Shown: one piece after another, positions 1 to 11,625 of the stretch | Layout of the letters: each line of letters starts with the position of its first letter | Numbering within the stretch: the stretch's first letter is position 1 | DNA from: Stictocephala bisonia | Lineage: Eukaryota > Arthropoda > Insecta > Hemiptera > Membracidae | DNA: 64,000 nucleotides | NCBI GenBank assembly: GCA_035578905.1 | Contig: JAQJVL010000286.1 | Span: 1,092,878-1,156,877, forward strand | Reading direction: 5' to 3' | Notes under the pieces: generated by a model | Database searches by the model: none | The model's input: the letters and a program-made list of their open reading frames with translations, nothing else | What the model was told of the DNA's origin: nothing | Translations under genes and position numbers: made by a program

Positions 1-245
1 AACTTACTATCAGGCTTGTCAATAAGCTGAAAATCAGACCAACACTACGTGGTTCGGATTCTACGTTAAACTGTAGGTCCCTTAGTTAACCTGGCTGTTG
101 GCCTATTAATAAATTTTCCTGTCTGAGGAATAGTTGAACTCAGTTAGTAACCAGACTACACTCACCCACACTCATCCTACACTCACATCATCATTCATAT
201 TCGCCTTAAAATACGCACAACGTTGTGTCGGCGTCTCGTATCATA
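1..245 (+). repeat. Dispersed repeat, inverted copy at 47588-47805
   Basis: The stretch matches the reverse complement of 47588-47805 over about 215 bp with scattered substitutions and small gaps. Shared blocks include CCAACACTACGTGGTTCGGA, GAATAGTTGAACTC and TACGCACAACGTTGTGTCGG. No open frame is conserved between the copies, so this is called a non-coding dispersed repeat of unknown class. The window starts inside it, so its left end is not visible. Confidence 0.75.
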
Positions 246-1966
246 TTTAAGAATATAATTTAAGGGGGTATGAACCAACAATTAAAAAAAAAACCAACAT
301 TTTTGTACCGTTGTTTTATATTTATTGAAGAATTTCCTTCAAGAAAATATAAGGGGATTTGGCATATATAAAAAAATAATTAAAAACTAAACTAAGTCAT
401 ACACAAATTTCTGAACAGATACATACAACATCCTTCGGTAAGATTTGATTTTGACAGTAAGTTTCCCGAAATTTTAGTTTTTATTGACACAGGTAAATTT
501 TTGTCAGAAACTATAAATGATTCAAGGTTGACATTTGGTATGTTCATATTTTATAATGTTTTCTAGATACACATGCAAAATCATGGTCACATCTTAAGAA
601 TAACAGTTTGTAAAAATTGAAATTGAACATTTTATATAAAAACACCTGCTTGTAACAAAAACGTCTCAAACAAAAAAATACATGATCTATTTTTTATTTT
701 TTTATTTATTTTTTTAACATTGAAACAGCACTTGTTTGCTTTAAAAAATGTATATAATGTTTCGTTAAATTTTTAAATATTGAGCACTTAAACATTTTGA
801 GAAAATTGTACCTAAATTTACTTAATGTGACATAGGCCGGTATAGGAGTTACGCGCCATACTCCCTTAATGATTAATGTTTAAATACAAAAATTACAACA
901 AAAACTAACGCTGAAAAAACATTTTATCACTCATTTGATGAATTAACAATCAAAAACGTACCTTTTTTGATAAACTTTGGCCAGACAAACCACAAGACAC
1001 AAAAGACCCGCGCGTTTAAACAGCGGTAAAACTGACTGACGGATGACCCAACTGTCGGCAAGATCCGGCCACTTTCGGTCCATTTCGGCTCACCGGCTAT
1101 TTTTAAGAGATGCTTTAGTTTTATACCAACCAGACTGAAAAAATTAGTGAAAGCATATAATACAATTTTTTATAAAGATACTTTTGAACAATGGGTTATT
1201 TTTAGTGGAATTCCTTGCTGTTAAATGATTCTTTGACTTTATATTACAAGTTCATGACAACAATCGGCAAATTTGGACAAAAACAAACAAATTTGGGTTT
1301 AATACTGAACTAAACGACATCAGGTATATATAAATCTAAATTAGTTTATTATTTTTTTAATGTATACTTGGGGCAAGATATTTTTACTATGTTTATAAAC
1401 GGTAAAAATATGCAAATATGTATTTACTGTAGTAACTTGTGTGTTTATATGTTGTCAATGTATATAACTTGGCGTTGCCTGACACTATTATTATACAAGT
1501 GCCTAACATTTAATTCCAAATCGCAATAACTTAGTAGTCTGCTAGTACAGTTGTTCTCTGCGATGTGATAAAAATAATAATAATATGTATAAAACCTCAT
1601 AATTCTCTTGCACAGAAAAAAATATTTGAAGAACCATGTTCTTAAGAGTTAATTTAAAAATCCTTATTTCAAATGAAAAATCTATTTCAGTTTTTAATAG
1701 ATGCAGTACTTTGGTCTTCTTAAGTATGTATAGTATAATTGACACTATTTAAAATGTGCTTGGAATGAAAAAAAATTGTTTGCCAAGGCCTCGCCACTGG
1801 TTGCAATGAGAGGTTAATTGACACAGGACTGAACGTCTAGGGTAGTGATTCAAGTTCCACAGTTAATTGTTCATGTAAACATAACACGTGTGTATACTAA
1901 ATCCAGCTCCCTATCTAGTGTAGCGGGCTGCCCATCTATCCTCCACACTTGGATACGTGTATTATA
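246..1966. other. AT-rich stretch without recognisable gene
   Basis: Only short random frames are present. There are homopolymer-rich tracts and no protein or repeat family I recognise. Confidence 0.5.
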
Positions 1967-2149
1967 ACTAGCCGTCTGTCCGTGCTTCGCTACGGTGTAG
2001 TTGTCTAAGCTTTCATATAGTTTCTTCCCATATTTTCAGATATTTCAAACTGTATATAAGTTTGCTGTGTTTGTAGGTTTCGCCTTCATAAAACTTCTTT
2101 TCTATCTGGCTGCAACATTACCAGACTGTCAGAAGGACTAACAACTCAA

Positions 2150-3256
2150 CAGGCAACGTGCAGTTAGTTGGCCATGGGATAAACAGTAATTTCTTAAGTC
2201 CACTTCAGCCACTTTTAAAGACTGTCCTTGCCCTTCATGTATCGTCATAGCATAGCAAACTTGTAACTCTAGCCGTATAAACTGGAAGTAGTAGTCAGAG
2301 AGTCACAGGGATGTGCAACATGTGCATGTGGTTGCTTCCAACTAAGACAACGTGCAGTTAGTTGGCCATGGGACAAACAGTAGTTTCTTAAGTCCACTCC
2401 AGCCTCTTTTAAAGACTAACCTTGCCCTTCATATACCGTCATAGCATGGCAAACTTTGACGGGAAACTGCAGCCACTTAAACTGGAAGTAGTAGTTAGAT
2501 AGAGTCAGAGGGAAATGAAACATGTGCATGTGGTTGCTTCAATACGTTTCTGTTATTGATGTTTTACCAGCAGTCGTGTTCTATTACGAAGTTTTGGAGG
2601 AATCAAATTTGCAAGAGCATTATTGGAGTTCTAACTTGCAAAGAGAGATTGTGAGGTGAAATCCCTGGAGGGTTTAAGGTGTTAAAGAACTCTAAAGGGT
2701 AGTGAACTGCATCTTCTAACTCTACAACAGAGTCAATAGGTTGATAAATCATCATCTCAGTAGGGAGGTGGTTCAATAACAAATTATTAATGCATGCTGC
2801 TGTGTTGATTTTCGATGTTAGAATCGTCTTTCCTTAAGCCACATCAAGTTTTCAGTTTTAGTTTGTGGTAAATGTTATCATATAAAATGTTTAGATCTTT
2901 CGTAATTGTAGTTAGGTCATTTCTAATGCTTAACAAACCAATCTTCTTCGTGTTCTCTCATTTCTCATCTCCTTTTTGAAGAAGTAAGTTGGCAAACTCC
3001 TCTGCACCTAGATCACCCCCATGTTGACTTGAAAGGATCGCACTTCAATCTTAGGCCACTAAAGGCTGGTTTTCACCTCTTCAGCACTTGTTCCCCAAGA
3101 AACAGCTGGAAGTGTCTGCCTGAAGTCCCTGGCCAATAAGACAGTCATCCCGCATTTAAGGAGTTTACTACTCCTGATGTCATGGATAGTGCTGACCAAG
3201 GTTTCTATACCTACCTGATTAGCCATAGTAACCTCATCCCAAACAAGAACTAACAA
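2150..3256 (-). pseudogene. Helitron PIF1-like helicase remnant
   Basis: This encoded the SF1 (PIF1-type) helicase half of a Helitron Rep-helicase. Minus-strand translation gives WDEVTMANQ and LLARDFRQTLPAV near 3256-3059, matching the family's WDE/TM and LLAGDFRQTLP motifs (the conserved G is R here). YPLEFFNTLNPPG and, in another frame, PPKLRNRTRLLVK occur at 2765-2560. A degenerate AMTI/QGQSL motif appears twice (2405-2460 and 2219-2270) because the 3' part is tandemly duplicated. Stops and frameshifts rule out function. The collinear Rep/linker remnants upstream and the Helitron terminus downstream support the assignment over a cellular PIF1 gene. Confidence 0.82.
2155..2535. repeat. Tandem duplication, about 192-bp period
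   Basis: 2155-2340 and 2347-2535 are alignable direct copies (both contain GTGCAGTTAGTTGGCCATGG and CATGTGCATGTGGTTGCTTC). The copies diverge by several percent plus indels. This duplicates the last helicase motif of the Helitron relic. Confidence 0.8.
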
Positions 3257-3885
3257 CTCCTTAGTACATTAGCTGCATCACTCTTGTTTCGAAATGGTAC
3301 ACAGGCCAAGGTTTAAATTTGGATTAAGTTTAAAGGCAGGGTGTGCTGTCCTCCCACCTTCCAACAAAGTTGCTGCTATGCCAGATTATTCTACAGAAAT
3401 TGCAAAGTTTCTGTTAATTTTTATGTCTGCAAGATACAAAGATTTATTAAGAAAGATGCTGGATTTATTAAGAAAGTTTTGCCAGTTCTACCAGGATAAT
3501 ATAAGAAGAACATTCGTTCAGAATCTGAATCAATGCTTTTGATAACTTCATTATAGACTCCATTCTGTCCAGAACCAAATTCTGTTAAGTTTAGATGAGC
3601 TGATTTAGAAAGCTAGTCATTGTCATAAGACAGTTCTTTTAGGTACTCGCAGTTGACAGCAACGGAAATTTTCTTGGTTGGATGGTAAAGGAGGACCAAA
3701 CTGTTAAAGTGAATGGTTGGACATAGGAAAAAACTTCCAGCAGCACTTAGCATGTATTGTAAGTAACATTTCTTATAGCTTCAATGTTGATACCTTTACA
3801 GTCTTTTCTTATTTTTGCATCTTCTGACATGCTGTACTTATGTTTTCCCATAGTGTTAACAGACCAGCCATTTGGCAAAACACTA

Positions 3886-4460
3886 TACTATTGTCAAACT
3901 GGGAGTGTGGCTGGACGCAAGGTAGTTTCACTCACACACACGCAGGGGATTAGGACCGACCCGACCCACAACGGACCAGCCGCACTTCTGCTATATTAGT
4001 CACTTAGTTAACCTTTCCAATCAATCAGCATTTTTTTTTTAATTTTGTCATTTTATCTCGAAATGGTTAATAAATATGAAATCTACTCACAAATACAAGA
4101 AAAATGACATCAAACAATATATTATTTACTTTAGTTTATCTTACGAAAATTGTTCACAGTGATTTATAAATCATTGAATATTTTTCAATGCTGTAAGTAA
4201 TTCACTTAAGATTCACTACAGCAAATCGCAGATTGTTTTGTGTAATTTTCCTTGTAATTTTTGAGTATATTTCATATTTATTAACCATTTTGAGATAAAA
4301 TTACAAAATTAAAAAAACAATGATTGATTGAAAAGGTTAACTAAGTGACTAATCGAGCCGAATTACAGCCGGTCTCAGGTGAGTCAGGTCAGTCCTAATC
4401 CCGTGCGTGTGTGAGTGAACCTACCTGGCGTCCAGCTGCACTCCTAGTTTGATAATAGTA
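3886..4460. mobile_element. 575-bp fold-back MITE nested in the Helitron
   Basis: Arms of roughly 210 bp (3886-4100 and 4250-4460) are inverted copies, from TACTATTGTCAAACTGGGAG at the left tip to CTCCTAGTTTGATAATAGTA at the right. Both tips are flanked by TA (3884-3885 and 4461-4462), consistent with a Tc1/mariner-type target duplication. It has no coding capacity. It splits the Helitron relic and is therefore younger than it. Confidence 0.8.
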
Positions 4461-4685
4461 TAATATAACAGCAGTCAGATTTTTTGTGGAGAGTTAGAAA
4501 TGACCCCTTCCAGAGTTCTGTTCAAGTGAGCATCATCCTCCAGAAACCCCAAAGCTTGGCAGGCAGTTTGAAAAGTTGGTTGAACCACGTCTGAAACTTT
4601 TTTTGGATCACTAAAGCTAATAGGCCCTCATACTTTGTGAAGTAGGAGTTGCAAGTAATAGCATTCAGCATTGTTAGGGTGTACC

Positions 4686-5306
4686 TTATATACTATAACA
4701 ATCATTTTTTACCATTTTTGACTCCAGGATAACCAGAGACAGACTGTCCTTGCTCTCTTTGGTTGAACTTGTTGTATAGTAAGCCGAAACTTCACTGCAC
4801 AAAAGCACTTTTGCAAAAGAATCTGTTTTACAGAGCTCAAAGAATGCCAGGGGTGTTGTTTTAGGAAGGTTTTGAGATTTCTCTGGGGCGTTATTAGTAG
4901 TTAAGTAAATTCTTTCGCCGTTCTCTAGGTGAACAGAAAGATACAGCACAGGAGGGAATTTCTCATGTATAGGGGGAGGCAGAAGATTCTCCAAGCAGCT
5001 TCTGAACACCTTCATCCCACTCGTTCTCTAATCTAAAAGCTGCTTGGTCACTGCCTTCATTTATATACTTACAAATGTACTTCATGGTACAGAGTCATAC
5101 AGTTCTACATTTATGTGAGCCATAAGGGTATGGGATTGAAAGGGTTGCACCACCCACTGATTAACTTCCACTCCATTAATTTCAACAGTAAACCCACCAA
5201 CAGATGGACTAACCAAGTATTCAAAGCAGGAATAATAGGAAAGAAGTTCTGCTTCAAGCACATCATTTACCATAAAATATGTGTAAAAATGATGGCTCTC
5301 TTTCAT
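4686..5306 (-). pseudogene. Helitron Rep/linker remnant
   Basis: Minus-strand reading gives two blocks that fit the stretch between Rep and helicase in Helitron proteins. One spans 5306 to about 5045 (VVQPFQSHTLMAHINVELY, then CKYINEGSDQA, matching the usual HINVE...KYxYKGxD). The other is 5015-4686 (FPPVLYLSVHLENGERIYL, then TTPLAFFELC and SEVSAYYTT, matching HLPxxQxVxF...LTAFFxLN...EIPxxY). The blocks are in different frames and lack the N-terminal HUH motif, so the gene is dead. Order and strand agree with the helicase remnant at 3256-2150. Confidence 0.75.
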
Positions 5307-5735
5307 CTAAAGGTAACTCTGTGGTAAACTTGGCCTCGAACTTTGAAAGTCTGCATAGTTTCTTCATTCACTTCTTTTGCACTGAATGATGGCATCCGTT
5401 GCATTGTCTAATGTTTGTTAACAAAAATGCTAAAACTCATGATGATTGTTAATAAGAAATGAAAGGAAAAAAGCTTTATTTAGTGAGGCAAAGTTAGGAC
5501 CATTAGGTCCTCTCTTACAATTAACCTCACAAGAAGGCAGTGTAAAGGACCAAATGTGCTATAAATAGCATCAATGGGCATCATGGTGTACACTTGTAAC
5601 TGTTGCCAATTTTACAAATGTGGTGAATAACTCTTTCCAGAACCTGGGATGCATGCAAGGCAATATCGGTTATAAGGTAAGAAATTGAAGAATAAACCTC
5701 ACACCATATCCTCAATATGCACAACATGGTGAGGT

Positions 5736-5826
5736 ACCATGATACCATCAACTTGTATGGTTATACAAGTTGATGGCATCATGGTTTCCATACCATGATA
5801 AACAATGGAGGTTTCCATTGTTTATG
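5736..5826. repeat. Two adjacent perfect-looking hairpins
   Basis: Hairpin 1 has 23-nt arms (5736-5758 and 5763-5785; one mismatch) around a 4-nt loop. Hairpin 2 (TAAACAATGGA at 5799-5809, TCCATTGTTTA at 5814-5824) follows at once. The function is unknown. This could be a small fold-back insertion. Confidence 0.7.
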
Positions 5827-6305
5827 GGTCTTGGAAAGAACCATATGTGTTTTTATTTTGTAACAAGAAAATAAAATCTATAAAGTGCAATACATTATGC
5901 AAACCAAACGAAAAGTGAATCTTCCTACAAGTATATTTTTAGAAAAATGTAAAATAGATTAAAGAGTAATAAATTGTTATTTTATGGTTTACCAGAACTC
6001 ACTTCGTTCAGTTTACTACTTTCAGTACTTTCACTTCAAAGAACATAAACAAAATATCTCTAACAATCAACAATACCAAAACATGTGATATCAAATATAA
6101 AAGTATAACACATGTTACGTTTTTATATTTGTTTCTGTAAAGAACTTTATTGTATTGTTAGCTTTAATTAATTAGTGTTTGTAATTTGGTTTCTTAAAAC
6201 ATATTTCATTTTTATTCTTTTAACATTTTTCTTTTAATAACAAATAATGGCAAATAACCTAATTTTACCAACTCAGAAATGGCAGACATACATTTTATGT
6301 AAGAC

Positions 6306-6560
6306 ATGGCTCATTTTAGTGGTAATCAAGAGAGTCAACGTTTTCCAAATCGTGTGATACCTTCTCATAGAACTTTTACAAAGGTTCATCAACAACTTGC
6401 AGAGACAGGATGGTTTAATTATCAAAGAAAAGGTAACTCAGGTCAACCGGTTTCAGTAATAACTCTTGACTTGGATGAATCCTTATTGGATGTCATCAGA
6501 CTATCCCAAAAAAGTACTAGAGATATATTCGACTGGCTCAGATATATATGTTTTGTTTTT
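6306..6560 (+). pseudogene. Transposase N-terminal remnant (DUF4817-like HTH)
   Basis: The frame contains IPSHRTFTKVHQQLAETGWF and later LDLDESLLDVIRLSQKST. This fits the N-terminal helix-turn-helix segment (DUF4817-like, near Tc1/mariner-type transposases) found in many insect mobile elements, whose usual pattern is PxRRTFxRLHQRLxETGSF...EEAVLDxIExxPSTSTRxIA. The frame degenerates after about 85 residues and no DDE catalytic region follows. A second copy of the end of this segment (about 6485-6550) sits at 7508-7565, so the relic lies in duplicated sequence. Confidence 0.6.
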
Positions 6561-7967
6561 ATCTACAGTGTGGCAGGTTTTAAAAAAAATAATTAATTTA
6601 TATGGCTTTATTAAAAAACGCATATTAATAAACAATATTCTTCAACAACAAATACATAATAATTAAAAATACAGTATCTCATAAAAAAGAAGTTAAAAAT
6701 GTTCAATAAGACATTTTTTGTATCATTACTAAATACTCAAACAAGTAATATACACTTTATAATGATTGAGCATCAGCTCAATGGAGACAGTCACAGGTGA
6801 AGTAGTGTTATTAGGGGGATTGTAGAAACATACAATAAACAATGTCCAAAGTTTTAATTTCGATGGTCTTAATCTAGACTTTCTCTTAAAGATGAAAAAA
6901 GCAGGTTTTCTCGATAAACATCTAGTCAATAGTGAAGTAATTATGTACATTTCATTTTTCACAGTACAATGTGTTGTACTAGTAACAAAATAACAGTTGA
7001 ATGAGGTCTTTAATTTTATACACGAATGTCACTTAATCCTTCAAGTGGCATAAGCCGTTAATGGCAACACATTAGTAGACCACCCTTTGGGTGTGTTTGA
7101 ATGTTAATGTAAACCATCCTCCTCAACCCATTTCACAAATTTCTACAACCAGTGAGTAGTTTATTTGAAATGCAGTTATCTGAAGTTCCAAGTTATACAA
7201 AGTACATTACAAGGATCTTTTTTATAAACCAATTAATTACTAACCTCTTCTCATCTTATAATGAAGGATCCTAAACTCTCCTGCCCTATTGATTTATTTT
7301 TAACAAGCACATAAATTGTATCAAAACTCAGCCAGCTATTAACCTTTATTTTATTTGTTTATTTTTTTAGCAAATGAACTTGTAATTCTATTAAGACATT
7401 CAAACAACAACATTTTAAGGCAGGGTCTATTTCATTTTGTGAAAAGCTATAAAAATAATTAAGAGGAAAATTGATTTTTGTTAACATTTACATCCTATAG
7501 CCTAATTGAATGTCATATCAGACCATCCCAAATAGAGATATATTCAACTGGCTCAGATATATTTCAGATAATAATAAAGTCTGAGCTAATTCAAACTTAT
7601 GCAGTAACTAAACTTTAATCTTGTCCTTCATATTATACACACTGTAAAAATAATTTTATTTGTACTATATTCTCCTGTTGTTTGATATAACTGCTTTATC
7701 CATAGTTATATTGTTGACAAAAAATTGCAGAACAATTAGAGCACTCGAAACCCAACTTATAGGCATTATTACAATGCAGTTGACACGGTATGGCTTTCAA
7801 TCTGAAAGCGTTAATGGTTTAGATCCTTTTGAAACAGCAAGTTAATCTACATTTCTGATTGAAAAGAGACTTCACAAATTTATTCACTCTTCTTTAAATC
7901 CCTCTGATCTGAGGATGATAATAATTTAAGTCCAACAAAAACGATCATCATAATATTTGTGTTTTGT
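6561..7967. other. Gene-free stretch with partial duplication
   Basis: No gene seen. About 55 bp at 7508-7565 repeat 6485-6550 (shared CAACTGGCTCAGATATAT). Confidence 0.5.
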
Positions 7968-7973
7968 ACCTAT

Positions 7974-9341
7974 CAGGGTGTCCAGTAAACCTCCTTAAAC
8001 AAATTCCCTGACTTTTCCCTGACTGATCCGTGATTTCATACTAAATTTCCCTGACCCCAAATCGACATAGTTACATACACGTCTATTTAACTTAATAGTA
8101 ATATTATGTACTATCATGTGCATACATTATGTTATTTACAGTCAATTACAATTAGTAATTACTGAAATATCAATATTTCAAACATATATTTTTATTGATA
8201 GCCGTAATAATTAAATTCAAAACTATTACTTACAATAAATATTCTTTTTAAACTATTTTATAAAAGTAGAGGTAGAACTAACAAAATATTTATAATTAGC
8301 CTTGAGTAAAAAACAAACATAAGTTACCTTTTTTATTCTATTGTTAAATTATGACAATTTTCAATGCCTTGAAAAACAGCGCTATATTATAATTTCCCCA
8401 AAACCAGCATAAATTTTAGGGACTTATTTAATAAATACTAAATCAGACAATTATTTCAGTAAGTTTTAAACTTTTAGCTATATTAAACTACAGTAGAACG
8501 TCGATAATTCGGACGTCAAAAATCCGGACCGTCAATAATCCGGATTTGTATCTATGTATTACTGCACACCGATTGTGTTTCAAATGTAAATTAATTTTTA
8601 AATGGAAATGGATTTTGACATTTTTTACTTTACATAACTGTTATGACCGGATTTTAATCCGTTCAAACATTTAGCTTTTTAAAATTAATATTCCCTATTT
8701 TGTTCTTGTAGCAAAAAATTAAAACATCGTACCATAAAAAAATTTAAACGAATTAAGGACATAGCTGCGAAAAAACGAACCACTACTGTAGTTCAAAAAC
8801 CTATTACACATCTTTTTAAAAGCTCAAATAGTGTTTGTTTTTACTGTATACCTATTGCTACAAACAAATTACAATACAGTGTTTGAACATAAAATATGTT
8901 TTGGATTAATTTCACCTCTAAACCCTTTATTGAATAAAAGAAAATATAAAATTTTAAAATGTTTGTGTACTTTAATCGTGTATACTGGCCTTTTTTAAGG
9001 TAATTTCGATAATCAGGATAATTTGATAATCCGAATGGGGTCCGGTCCCAATTAATCCGGATTATTGACGTTCTACTGTAGTTGCATGAGGTCGAACAAG
9101 CATAAGCAAAGCAATTAAGTAGCTTTTTCATAATTTATAATATTAAATGGCATGTAAACTTAACATTTAGTACTGAACAAAGTAAAGGATTTTTTTGTAG
9201 CACACCCAAGGATATAGGGACTATTACTAATCACAACTCACTGGTGTTCTTGTTAGGATTTTCCAGGTTTTGTTTCAAGTTCCCTGATTTTTCCCTGACT
9301 TTTCCAGGTTTTCCCTATTTTCCCTGTTGCTGGACACCCTG
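7974..9341. mobile_element. Non-autonomous TIR element with 6-bp flanking repeat
   Basis: The ends read CAGGGTGTCCAG (left, 7974) and CTGGACACCCTG (right, to 9341), followed inward by related CCCTGACTTTTCCCTGA tracts in opposite orientation. ACCTAT flanks both sides (7968-7973 and 9342-9347), a 6-bp target duplication that does not point cleanly to one superfamily. It has no transposase. A Tigger-type MITE (8491-9078) is nested within, so the original element was about 780 bp. Confidence 0.78.
8491..9078. mobile_element. Tigger/pogo-type MITE
   Basis: Terminal inverted repeats begin CAGTAGAACGTCGATAATTC (8491) and end in ATTGACGTTCTACTG (9078). They are flanked by TA (8489-8490, 9079-9080). 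The tips resemble those of the full Tigger element at 31890-34413 (CAGTAAAACCTCGATAATCC), so a Tigger transposase probably mobilised it. It is 588 bp with no coding frame. Confidence 0.82.
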
Positions 9342-9852
9342 ACCTATTTGATTAAACCATGTTGTGTGAAGTTTCACTTATTTCAAATATGTACTAACTT
9401 TTAATATGCTAAGCAAGTAACTAATTTTTGTAGCTGTGTTAAAAGATTAGAATTAAAAAATAACTAAACAAGAACATCAAAACTGTCTATCACTTAATAG
9501 TACGGGAGCTAGCAACGTTTGAAAAACAAGAATTTTAGAACAGTTGGTTTTTTTGATATGCTGTCTCTCTTGCTCCTTCGGTTAGAGTCCGGACTACCTG
9601 GCTTGCGGTAGTGGTTGCGTTTATTAGTGCGCATCTTACCTGCACAGGTAAAAATCCTTAACTTTAAAAGAATTTTTAAAGTGTAATTTTTAATTTTTTG
9701 CCTTCAGATAGATCCACCAGACATAATTTTTTTATTGCCAGGCATTTTTATTGTTGTTAATTATGTGCCATATGCAATTTTTTATTTTTTTAAATAAAAA
9801 ATTCAAAGTATTTTTGAATGTCTGTAATTATTATATTATGTTTTTTAAACAT

Positions 9853-10105
9853 ATTATTATTTTATTATTATTTCCTTTCACTCCTGCACGGAACATAGGG
9901 CCTCTATGAAATAACGCCATCGGACTCGGTTTGCAGCCAAGGCTCTCACTTCTCTCCAGCTTTTCCCTGCGGCTTTTATTTCTTCGTCTACTGTTCTTCT
10001 CCAGGTCATTTTAGGTCTTCCTCGTCTTCTCTGCCCCTGGGGATTCCAACTCAAAGCCTGTTTCTCCACTGCATCTTGATTTTTACGTAGTGTGTAATAA
10101 TATTT
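9853..10105 (-). mobile_element. 5'-truncated RTE-type LINE fragment
   Basis: The minus strand encodes (10069-9878) the C-terminal tail of an RTE-like reverse transcriptase: RRRGRPKMTWRRTVDEEIK, then a W and ANRVRWRYFIEALCS. This is the familiar GRPKxTWRRxVExE...DRxxWRxxVxALC ending. A very short 3' UTR and an AATAATAATAAA-type tail (rc of 9841-9877) follow, as in RTE elements. Flanking ACATAT-like sequence on both sides and the uninterrupted opposite TIR arm (about 11165-11200) show it inserted into the left arm of the long-TIR element. Confidence 0.8.
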
Positions 10106-10570
10106 TACATATAATAATATAAAATTAATTAGCCAGGTGTTAATTCGATTGTTAAGTATTAAATATAAATAAAAAAGTAATGAAAAGTACTGCGGTATGA
10201 TGCTTGTGGTTAGAGAGAGACAGTTTAAAGTGCAAGAGAGATAGAAAACGACGGCAGCGCATCGGCTAGTATATAACAGAAAATTTTAAGAATGAGACAG
10301 GAAATAATTGCAAAAATACATTACTTACACTTGTTCTTGTAAATACAAGTTGAAATGAAAAAATTTTAACATAAAAATGAAAATAAAATTAAAGTATGCA
10401 TAAATTGAAAAGAATGGGATAAAAACTATATCAAAGAAGGTTCAAAAATTACATTTATTAAATAAAAAAGTCCTGATTATTAAACGTGAATTACAAATAT
10501 ATAATGCAAAGTTTCAGATTTTAGGATGTCCTGACATACACTGATTGTTTAAATTGTCAACAGCGTTTTC

Positions 10571-10957
10571 CTATATTATTTCTTTATTTAAACTCTGTTC
10601 AAGATTATCGGATGTTGTGTGATGAATTAAACTTGAAGCACTAACCTCACTAACTTCACTAACATTTGATGGAGTATTTGATGGCAAAGTATGTGAAGTG
10701 GATTTACTAATACTATCTATTTCAGTCGATGGATCACGGTATTTTGCCATTAAAGCTGTAAAACTGCTCTAACATTGTCTGTGATATCCATCTGTTTCAT
10801 TTATTTCAGTAGGCAACTCGATGTCACTGTATTTTAATTTATATTTTAAACATATATTCAAAACTTCCTGGCATTTCTTCAGTTTATCAATCACGAAAAG
10901 TATGATTTTATCTTTACGTCCTTTACAAAAAACACATTTCATTTTATCACTGGCCAT
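10571..10957 (-). pseudogene. C2HC zinc-finger-like exon inside the long-TIR element
   Basis: The minus-strand frame starting at ATG 10957 (MASDKMKCVFCKGRKDK) contains KCxxC, then YHRQC about 55 residues later, a CxxC...HxxC pattern. It is followed by SSFTALMAKYRD and a Ser/Thr-rich tail, ending at 10571 (129 codons). An in-frame TAG at 10771-10769 sits directly after the last Cys, where relatives usually have Tyr, so this copy is nonsense-mutated. Similar CxxC...YHxxCYxxFTA starts occur in many uncharacterised insect transposon proteins; I cannot name the family. It begins just inside the right TIR arm, suggesting it was the first exon of the parental transposon gene. Confidence 0.55.
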
Positions 10958-11625
10958 TGTAACGAAATTAATAAACAAACATCACAAATAACGTAAACAC
11001 AAAAAACATGTGACGTTAGACTGACGCCATATTGTCCATTTGCCGATGCGCTACCGTCGCTTTCTATCTCTCTTGCACTTTAAACTGTCTCTCTAACCAC
11101 AAGCATCATACCGCAATACTTTTCATTACTTTTTTATTTATATTTAATACTTAACAATCAAATTAACACCTGGCTAATTAATTATAGATTATTATATGTT
11201 TAAAGAACATAATATAAAAATACAAACATACAAAAATACTTTGAATTTTTTATTTTAAAAAAATAAAAAATTGCGTACGGCGCATAATTAACAAAATAAA
11301 AATGCCTGGCAATAAAAAGTTTATGTCTGGTGGATCTATCTAAAGGAAAAAAATTAAAAATTACACTTTAAAAAATTCTTTTAAAGTTAAAGATTTTTAC
11401 CTGTGCAGGTAAGATGCACACTAATAAATGCAACCACTACCGCAAGCCAGGTAGTCCGGACTCTGACCGAAAGAGCAAGAGAGACAGCATATCAAAAAAC
11501 CAACTGTTCTAAAGTTCTCTCACGAAAACGTTGCTAGCTCCTATACTATAAAGAGGATTTTGGTAATCACTTGGAAGTTTAAAGATTATTTATAATTTTT
11601 CTTTTACACAAATGTTTATCTTTAA

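Larger units (their letters stand above)
1967..5400 (-). mobile_element. Decayed Helitron, minus strand
   Basis: The 3' terminus is visible at 1967-1995. Read on the minus strand it is a short hairpin (CCGTAGCGAAGCACGG, 1995-1980) followed by a terminal CTAGT ending at 1967, the classic Helitron end that inserts beside a T. Upstream on the same strand, in the correct order, are Helitron protein fragments: the Rep/linker part (about 5306-4686), helicase Walker-B-like region (3256-3059), a later helicase block (2765-2560) and the last helicase motif (2460-2219). All are broken by stops and frame changes. A TA-flanked MITE (3886-4460) is nested inside. The 5' end was not located, so 5400 is approximate. 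Confidence 0.8.
9498..11548. mobile_element. Long-TIR DNA element, about 515-bp arms
   Basis: The left arm (9498 to about 10265, containing a 250-bp RTE insertion) and the right arm (about 11043-11548) are inverted copies at high identity, from tips TAGTACGGGAGCTAGCAACG / CGTTGCTAGCTCCTATACTA to GATAGAAAACGACGGCAGCG / CGCTACCGTCGCTTTCTATC. The unique core (10270-11040) keeps a short coding exon on the minus strand (10957-10571). TA lies at or inside both tips, so the duplication class is ambiguous (TA likely). Probably a deletion derivative of a larger autonomous transposon. Confidence 0.85.

Noticed and set aside
3059..3256. Host PIF1 helicase gene
   Set aside because: Sequence and neighbours match Helitron helicases, with stops, frame changes and a Helitron terminus downstream.
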